DNA of 64,000 nt from Acanthaster planci (taxonomy: Eukaryota > Echinodermata > Asteroidea > Valvatida > Acanthasteridae), in assembly GCF_001949145.1 (NCBI RefSeq), contig NW_019091762.1:1-64000 (forward strand), in the 5' to 3' direction. Within the stretch, counting starts at the first letter, position 1. Each line of letters opens with the position of its first letter. A program made the translations under genes and the position numbers. The notes beneath the pieces were generated by a model, which saw only the letters and a list, made by a program, of their open reading frames with translations, searched no databases and had not been told where the DNA came from. Below, one piece after another: positions 48,701 through 54,700 of this stretch.

Positions 48701-51700
48701 TGTTTTAAGGTCACCAGCATATCATTAATACACAATGAGTGTTTCTGAAATTGGTGTTAAAGGGACTCACCGAAGCCCATTTTTGGGATATATTTCTGGC
48801 CATAAATAGGACAACTGTTCAATTTTTTCATGTTAATTTTGAAAGATTGTCTTGCCACTTCTTGTTTAAAGGTTATAACTGGGGAAAGAAGGTTTTCTTT
48901 TGCCTACCTCTGTAAGTAAAGGAAAAGTATCAACACGTGATCCTTATTGTGGGTACATGCACAAGTATTTATATGCACAAACAGCCATGTACATAGACAG
49001 TACACTGGCCAGGCATTGGGAACATTTATACAGAAAAATCTCATTGCACTTGATCAATACAAAGGTTGGAAGTTTGGTCTTGGAGAAATTCATATAAAAT
49101 GGAAGGTAGGTACACAGACATGTGTATCTACCTTCTGTTTAATATAAACTTTTGGTTTATATGGTACATAATAATTGTGACTTGCAAATATTTTGCATTA
49201 TCCGATTGTTTTCGACAATGATTTACATATCCAAGTTAGCCACTGTACCTTCGTTTCTGTTGCAACTGTTCAAGAGGGTTCAAGTAATTTTATGTAACGG
49301 GTTTTACCCTTACCCATCGTATATTAATAACCACTGTATGCTCAGTGCTTGTCCGAGAGCTTGCGAAAAAAAACCTCACAAGCTTACTTAGGTGGGACTC
49401 GAACCCACAACCTCCTGCTTACTAATGCAGATGTCTTAACCACTCGACCACCGAGCTTGCCGGGGTCGGCTGGCCAGTCCGAGTCAGGTGAAGCAGCAGC
49501 TATTTTCAAGATGTAGTCTGCACTAGTAAGCAGGAGTCCCACCCGAGTAAGCTTATGAGGTTTTTTCGCAAGCTCTCGGACAAGCACTGAGCATACAGTG
49601 CTTATTAATACACGTTGGGTAAGGGCAAAACCCGTTATATAAAATTAACATCTCCCCAATGCAAAAATACATCTTGAAAGGATTCAAGTAGTGAATATTT
49701 ATATGTGAATTTTTGTGCAACTTTATACTTTTCTTGAGTGTATGAAAAATAAGACTTTTTTAGGGTTGTGTATTGAAAGCCACTTATTTAAAAAGTTTAA
49801 AATTGTCTGTGCTTTTCCAGACCGTTGAGAGTGCTGTTGCTTTGATGCCATTCAGAGCAAAGACCGTTCAGTTGAAATTTTTTTCTGCTCAAATTGTGAA
49901 TTCAAAATTCGCTCACTGAAAAGCATTCTAAGATGGGTTATTTTTTGGCTTACTGCCATGTACAATATACTTACACAACATTGCAATATTGCAACATCAA
50001 TATTTTCTACTTGGAATGACATCACATTTTGCTCTTGACCATTGAACTTGGCTTTCAACAAAAACATAAAAGCACCAATATACTATGTGAAAACAGCAAA
50101 ACCAAACTTCAAAATAATTAAAACACAAAGTTACATTTCCAAGGTTTGTAGTAGAAAAAAAAATATTGCAGAAACCCCGAAGTGTATCGCTGGTAACAAC
50201 TGTAACACTACTGCATGTAGCATACTATTTGTGCAGAGTCTTAAAGAAATTTCATTTCACCTCAAGATTCAGCTTCCAGTGAGAGTAACCCAAAAATTGA
50301 CAAATATTATATACAGAATTCATTGTATGTGTAAGATGGAAGTGTTGGCCAAAAATCTTCACGAATACAAACATGTTTGTGATGCAGGCCATCACATGTT
50401 TGAATAGGTAGGGACCGGATGTATATAGTTGTGCTCAAAATTAAATTTTTTCATTTTTAAAAGGTTTTATGCTGGTACTACCACTATTTGTTGCAATACA
50501 CAAACCCACATGTGTTGGCTAAACTTAATTTGTATAATACTAGATACGGCCCCCTTTTTTTTCTTTTTGCTCCTGGTCAAAATTATTCATACCCCAATCA
50601 AAATCCCCCCAAAAAATGTCCTTCATTCATACTGCTAATTTCACTTTCTGTGACTGAAAGAATCTTTGGCATGAAGCTATTTCAAGATGTTCCAATAGAA
50701 TAAATACCTTCTTTTGATGACTTTATGTTTAAGATGCTGATGAAATACTATCTCCCCCCAAAGAGTGTAAAAAGAAGAAAACTTTTCAGATCATTCTCAG
50801 CTACTTGTCACCATGGCCAAGAAGAAAGAACTCAGTGAGGATATACGCGAGCGTATCATGAATGCCCATAAAGAAGGCAACGGCTAAAAGGGAATTCCAA
50901 GTCCTGTTGCAACAATGCAGAGTTTCATCAGAAAGTATAAGAGGTTCAACACAGTAAAAAAAAAAACTCAATGGGCTTGGCAGGAAATGCAAAGAATCTC
51001 CCAGACTCACAAGAAAAATCTGCCAGGAGGCCAACAACAACCCATGTATCACAACCAAGGCCTTAATCGATGCCCTTGACAAGGTAGAGATGAAGGTGTC
51101 ACAGGCAACCATCCAGCGAGTATTGCACAAAGGAGGTCTCCACGGATGCAGGCCCAGGAAGACACCACTACTCAGAGAGAAACATAAGGGGATTCGTCTG
51201 GCATTTTCTAGAGCACATTTGAATCAAGATACTACCTTGTGGTCATCAGTCCTATGGTCTGATGAGACAAAACATGGATATTGCCTACGTCTTGAGGAAG
51301 CAAAGAGAAACATACATTTACAAGCTAAAGAACACAGACCCAACGGTAAAGCATGGTGGTGGCAACATAATACTATGGGGTTGCTTCTCCACTAGTGGCA
51401 CTGGGAACCTCATTAAGATACAGGGCATGAAAAAGGAGGATTATTTTAAATCCTTGATAACAATGTAAAAGCGTCTAGCGAGAAACTCCAGCTTGGACCT
51501 GATTGGACCTACCAGCACACCACCAAGGTAGTAAAAGCAGTGGTTCAATGATAATGGTGTCCATGTAATGTACTGGAATAACCATTTCAAAGTCCTGACC
51601 TAAATCCGATAGAGAATCTGTGGAGGGAGCTGAAAACTAAAGTGACGACCAGGAGACCATCCATCCTGACCCAGCTAGAGGCTTTCACCAAGGAAGAGTG

Positions 51701-54700
51701 GGCCAGTATTCCACAGAGATATGCAGAAAGCTTGTGGACACTTGTAGGAACTGTCTTGAGGCCGTCATCAAGAACAAAGGTTATGTTATTGACTATTAAC
51801 CACTTCGCATTGGGCCCATTTATCTATGTTGATTCTGCTGAGCTGGGTAATTCTTTTTTTCTGTGTTGAAATTTTTTTTGAAGTTCACAACTTCATTTAC
51901 TGGACATTTACACCCACACGTATACCAGGCACGAAATGAGACAGAGGGGTATCCTCCCACAAGTCAAATCCCTACATACACTCCAGCCTATTGTCACTTA
52001 ACACATCCCCCTTGATGTCTGAAAAGAATTCCTGAGATACCGGTATAATAATGACCAGCACAAAGGGGGGGTTCTCTCTGTCCCATAGTTTGCTTCATAT
52101 GTCCACACGAATAACTTTCTGGTGGCTACTCAAATCTGACAGAAAACATTTATTGACACCCGAGTATTTCAGCATAGAGGAAGGACAAAGAAGGAGTTGC
52201 AGCTCAGGCACTTCAAAGTGTTCAATGATGGTCGCTGCCGAGTCAGACGAATAATAGAAAACATTCCAGAAATGCCCAGTTACTGCCTGCATCTTGGCTG
52301 GACAAGCGCGGCCAGTAATATCCTAGTAATACTTGTAGGTTTTCGCTGGCAATTTAATACAATTTATCGATGTGACCAGGAAATAGAGAAAAATCTTGAT
52401 ATTAGACCCACTTTTGCCATCGTAAATATGCTTTTAAAATTTTGATACACTGTTCCATTATCCATGCAAAGTTTGCAATTTTATTCTTCTCTGCCCAATA
52501 CATCAGTGTTCAAAGGCTTGATACAAATTTGACTAAGACTGGCCAACAAAATGTTTACTACTTCTACTGGAAAGCTTAGTTCATTAGGAAAAAAATGCGC
52601 CATTTCATTACAGGGAGTGATCAGGAAATCTCATAAAATACGCTTTTGTACAAATGCCATAATGAAAATGATTTAAACAAAATGCAAAAACTTGTAAACA
52701 ACTGGGCTATTTATTCCCAAAATAACTCCAGAAGAAAGAGTTCATTAAGGGCAATGACTGCACATAAAGATTTAGGGCACATAGCTTAATGCAAGCAACT
52801 GTGCAAACATTAAATTTGATTTTGTCATGAGATCATACCAAGCACCAACAAAGACATAAATATTCAATTTCCTGTACCTCGGTACATGAAGTTTTAAGGA
52901 TGCAATTACCATCGACAAATTGCGGCGGCGATCATAGGGTACAAAGGGGTTTCGTGATTGGGAAACAGATGGTGCGTAGCAAGCGTTCGCTGCGCTCTGG
53001 CTATGGACATACCAGGCATGCCCGAAAGCGGTAATTGGCCAGATGTTACAGCTCGGGCAGTTCAAACTCCTGTGTCCTTCCTCTATGTTTTCAGCTAGGC
53101 CTGCCACCTTGCAAAATTTGCCCGGATTGTGCAGTGTTATGTAAGTTTCTTTTGTTCCTGAAACCGGCACAGTGTGCTGCTAGCAGCTTTCAATAGGGGC
53201 AAGATTAGCATGCAGCAATATTGTATTTCTCATCATTTGAGCATTGGAGGGCTTTCACCCCTGGTGGTAATCCGATCGCGCTGCATATCCCAAACAGTGG
53301 TATAATCTTTCAAAACAATGATGGATTTCCTCCACTTTTGACATATAAAAAAATGTTGGCAATTCCCAGTAGCTCAGTCTTTTGCTGCAAGTATAGTCTT
53401 TTGTTACAAGGCAAAGCTCTTTTGTCCGGCTTTGGGCTCCTTGGCTTCGTGTATAAAGCCTATGACCCTTAAATCGGGCTCAAAGTGGTTAAGAAGAGAC
53501 TTTGGACTAGGGTATGTAAATCTGGGGTATGAATAGTTTTAACCAGGAGCAAAAAAGAAATGTGGGCTGTATCTATTATTATTATTAAGTTTAACCAACA
53601 CACATGTGGGTTTGTGTACTGTAACAAATAGACAAAAGATATAGTGGAAGTACCAACATAATAGCTTTTACAAATGAAGAATTTAGAAAAGTATATTTTC
53701 CAAAGGGTATGAATAATTTTGGGCACAACTGTAGTTGGCTAAAAGTCGCTTCTCCGAACTACCACTATGCAGAATATTTTTGTTGACCCATTGTGTTGGT
53801 AATAGCAGTGTTGTACATGTATTTTACTCAAGATCACGAGTATGTCGGTGTTTAAGTATAGTATCAGGAATCCAGAAAATGGGCTCTACATCAGTATTGT
53901 GACTTATTGTATAACTGCAGTTGAAACAGTCTTAATAATCTTAGTCTTAATGTTTCCAAGACTCAAAGAAAAGTTCTGCATAAGAATTTTAGAATTGTAC
54001 AAGTTAATGCTCAGAGCACACCCCTACACATTGACACAACAGTACAGTTTCAGCACTGATTGGAATATGGTTAGTCATTGGTAACATTTCTAGATGAAGA
54101 ATGACTTCTAATTTTTGTGTACATTGTATATAGATGATGGTGAGCTTTATACATTTGGATCTGATTACTATGGCTGCCTTGGCTGTGATAATGCCGAAGG
54201 TGATGAAGTGACTGAACCAATCCTTGTAGAGTTATTTAGTAGTAAACCTGTGGAGCAGGTGTCTTGTGGAGAAAGTCATATTGTTGCTCTGACTAAAGAC
54301 AAGGAGGTGTATTCCTGGGGATGTGGAGAGTTTGGTAAGTTTGTGTGTTAGGGCTGCAGAAATGTGTTATTTTTATTTGTTTATGCATTTCATGAAACAT
54401 GCCTCAGCTGTTGGCTATAAGTGAAGACATTGCAGATATCTTAAGAACTCGAAAAAAATTTGTATCATTGGAACATGTACCATAGGGTTTTATTTGTCAA
54501 TACATGTAGTTTCACCAACTAAGAAAATGTTCTCATACCACCATCTTACTGTTTATTGTCAGTGTTTCTAGGATAAACTGAGGCTTACTGTGTCCAGACA
54601 AACACCTTTGGAGTTAATCGAGTTGCAAATTATATTTCATGATATGATGTTAAGTCTCCATGTACATTGTATGTTATCCCTTACAGGTCGCCTTGGCCTT

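Larger units (their letters stand above)
50426..53731 (+). mobile_element. Tc1-like element (IR/DR type), interrupted by a TTAA element
   Basis: Ends AGTTGTGCTCAAAATT (50427) and its inverse GGGCACAACTG (53721-53731), flanked by TA (50424-50425; 53732-53733). Long inverted repeats of ~175-210 bp contain an inner repeat of the terminus (CAAAATTATTCATACCCC at about 50579; GGGGTATGAATAGTTTT near 53525), the IR/DR layout. Removing the insertion 51800-53492 leaves 1.6 kb, the usual Tc1 size. Transposase remnants lie between the repeats. Confidence 0.85.

Noticed and set aside
49382-49460. A functional tRNA(Ser/Leu) gene on the minus strand
   Set aside because: A and B boxes and T-arm are fine, but the acceptor strands do not pair, the anticodon loop has 8 nt, and a second damaged copy forms the opposite arm of a foldback. 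It is SINE-like.
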